Below are positions 63,629 to 64,000 of a DNA stretch of 64,000 nucleotides, in pieces. The stretch spans positions 186,001 through 250,000 of the forward strand of contig NZ_CAJHBQ010000002.1 of NCBI RefSeq assembly GCF_904846685.1, read 5' to 3'. Source of the stretch: Psychrobacter submarinus (lineage in GTDB: Bacteria; Pseudomonadota; Gammaproteobacteria; Pseudomonadales; Moraxellaceae). The notes beneath the pieces were generated by a model. The model was not told the origin of the DNA. It made no database searches and was given only the letters and a program-made list of their open reading frames with translations. The translations under genes and the position numbers were made by a program. The first letter of the stretch is position 1, and every line of letters begins with the position of its first letter.

Positions 63629-63874
63629 TCAGTCATCTTCATCAGTGACGACGACTTCCTCAGCAAAAGCAGCATCTAACGCTTGCTGCACGGCATTGAT
63701 ACGCTCTTCGCAGACGCGATAAGCGGCGATAGACTCTTCAACCGTCGTCATTAGGTTGTCGATATCTGGCTCGTCTTGCTGTTGTAATTCTGCAGCATTG
63801 GTTTTTAGAATATCATAGGCCGCCTTAAAGGTTTTTGGGGCGGCTTTTTTACGTCTACGAGTCGAAGTGGCCAT
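63629..63874 (-). CDS. xseB: Exodeoxyribonuclease VII small subunit
   Basis: XseB is the small helical subunit of exonuclease VII. The 81-residue protein has AAAGGAAA before the ATG and the family pattern FKAAYDILKTNAAELQQQ, then LMTTVEESIAAYRVCEERIN, with a short acidic tail. A basic N-terminus (TSTRRRKKAAPKT) precedes it. The end of xseA lies 30 bp upstream on the same strand. Confidence 0.9.
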   Translation of the reverse strand: MATSTRRRKKAAPKTFKAAYDILKTNAAELQQQDEPDIDNLMTTVEESIAAYRVCEERINAVQQALDAAFAEEVVVTDEDD

Positions 63875-63904
63875 AGGGTTTCCTTTACTATTTTAAATTA
63901 AAAA

Positions 63905-64000
63905 TCACTGTAAATTGTCATGAGTGGGGCTATAAGCTTCTAAGCTTTTGACACTTAAGATCTGCGCGGTCGCTTGCCCATCTTTTAGCATAATGTTGAT
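63905..64000 (-). CDS. xseA: Exodeoxyribonuclease VII large subunit, C-terminal end only
   Basis: The minus strand from the window edge encodes INIMLKDGQATAQILSVKSL, then EAYSPTHDNLQ and a TGA. The DGxATAxI pattern fits the C-terminal end of XseA, and the position 30 bp before xseB supports it. Only 31 residues are visible. Confidence 0.75.
   Translation of the reverse strand: MNIMLKDGQATAQILSVKSLEAYSPTHDNLQ

Overview
The gene content, about 45% GC, and gene order point to a gamma-proteobacterium of the family Moraxellaceae, most likely Psychrobacter. The main clues are lipid A/Kdo genes next to exbBD, a holB-pilZ pair, an Acr1-type fatty acyl-CoA reductase, and many compatible-solute transporters. 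This placement comes from recognising gene families, not from a database search. Most of the window is ordinary chromosomal housekeeping DNA. I found no tRNA, rRNA, CRISPR array, prophage or intact transposase gene.

Layout. 1-11,096 (all minus strand) is a cluster of large secreted proteins: four big beta-sandwich proteins and a fifth cut by the window edge, one small DUF11-like partner, and the wreck of a second small partner. Terminator-like hairpins follow most of the large genes. 11,510-16,140 is aceE-aceF (pyruvate dehydrogenase E1 and E2). 16,329-23,653 holds OmpW, a CPxCG mini-protein, a voltage-gated K+ channel, a TerD-family protein, a WYL regulator and a LonB-like protease. 23,927-26,979 is rsmG-parA-parB. 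27,056-32,505 is exbB-exbD-msbA-lpxK-kdsB, an envelope and lipid A group, followed by holB and pilZ (32,603-34,321). ppk2 follows at 34,392.

35,656-40,717 holds a thiolase divergent from an FabG4-type reductase and a MaoC-type dehydratase. These three could make or modify acyl-CoA/acyl-ACP chains together. 40,933-47,941 has a DUF442-type phosphatase-like protein, a beta-lactamase-fold hydrolase, a CPA1 antiporter, ilvD, an unknown protein and a HIT hydrolase. 48,286-51,507 is a BetT-type transporter and dusB, and 51,766 is the Acr1-like reductase. 52,700-54,000 looks acquired: an IS-end remnant, a gene fragment and a CDF metal exporter. Then come an unknown membrane protein, ppa, lipB, an aldehyde dehydrogenase, a glycine betaine/choline ABC transporter (fused ProX-ProW plus ProV), pncB, xseB and the tail of xseA.

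The least ordinary material is (a) the secreted-protein cluster, whose members share a C-terminal module and which carries a small+large gene pair in duplicate, one copy decayed; and (b) several families of small palindromic non-coding elements. These include a 107-bp element in two identical inverted copies 41 kb apart, a roughly 147-bp family, and a 278-bp MITE with 19-bp perfect inverted repeats and an 8-bp target duplication.
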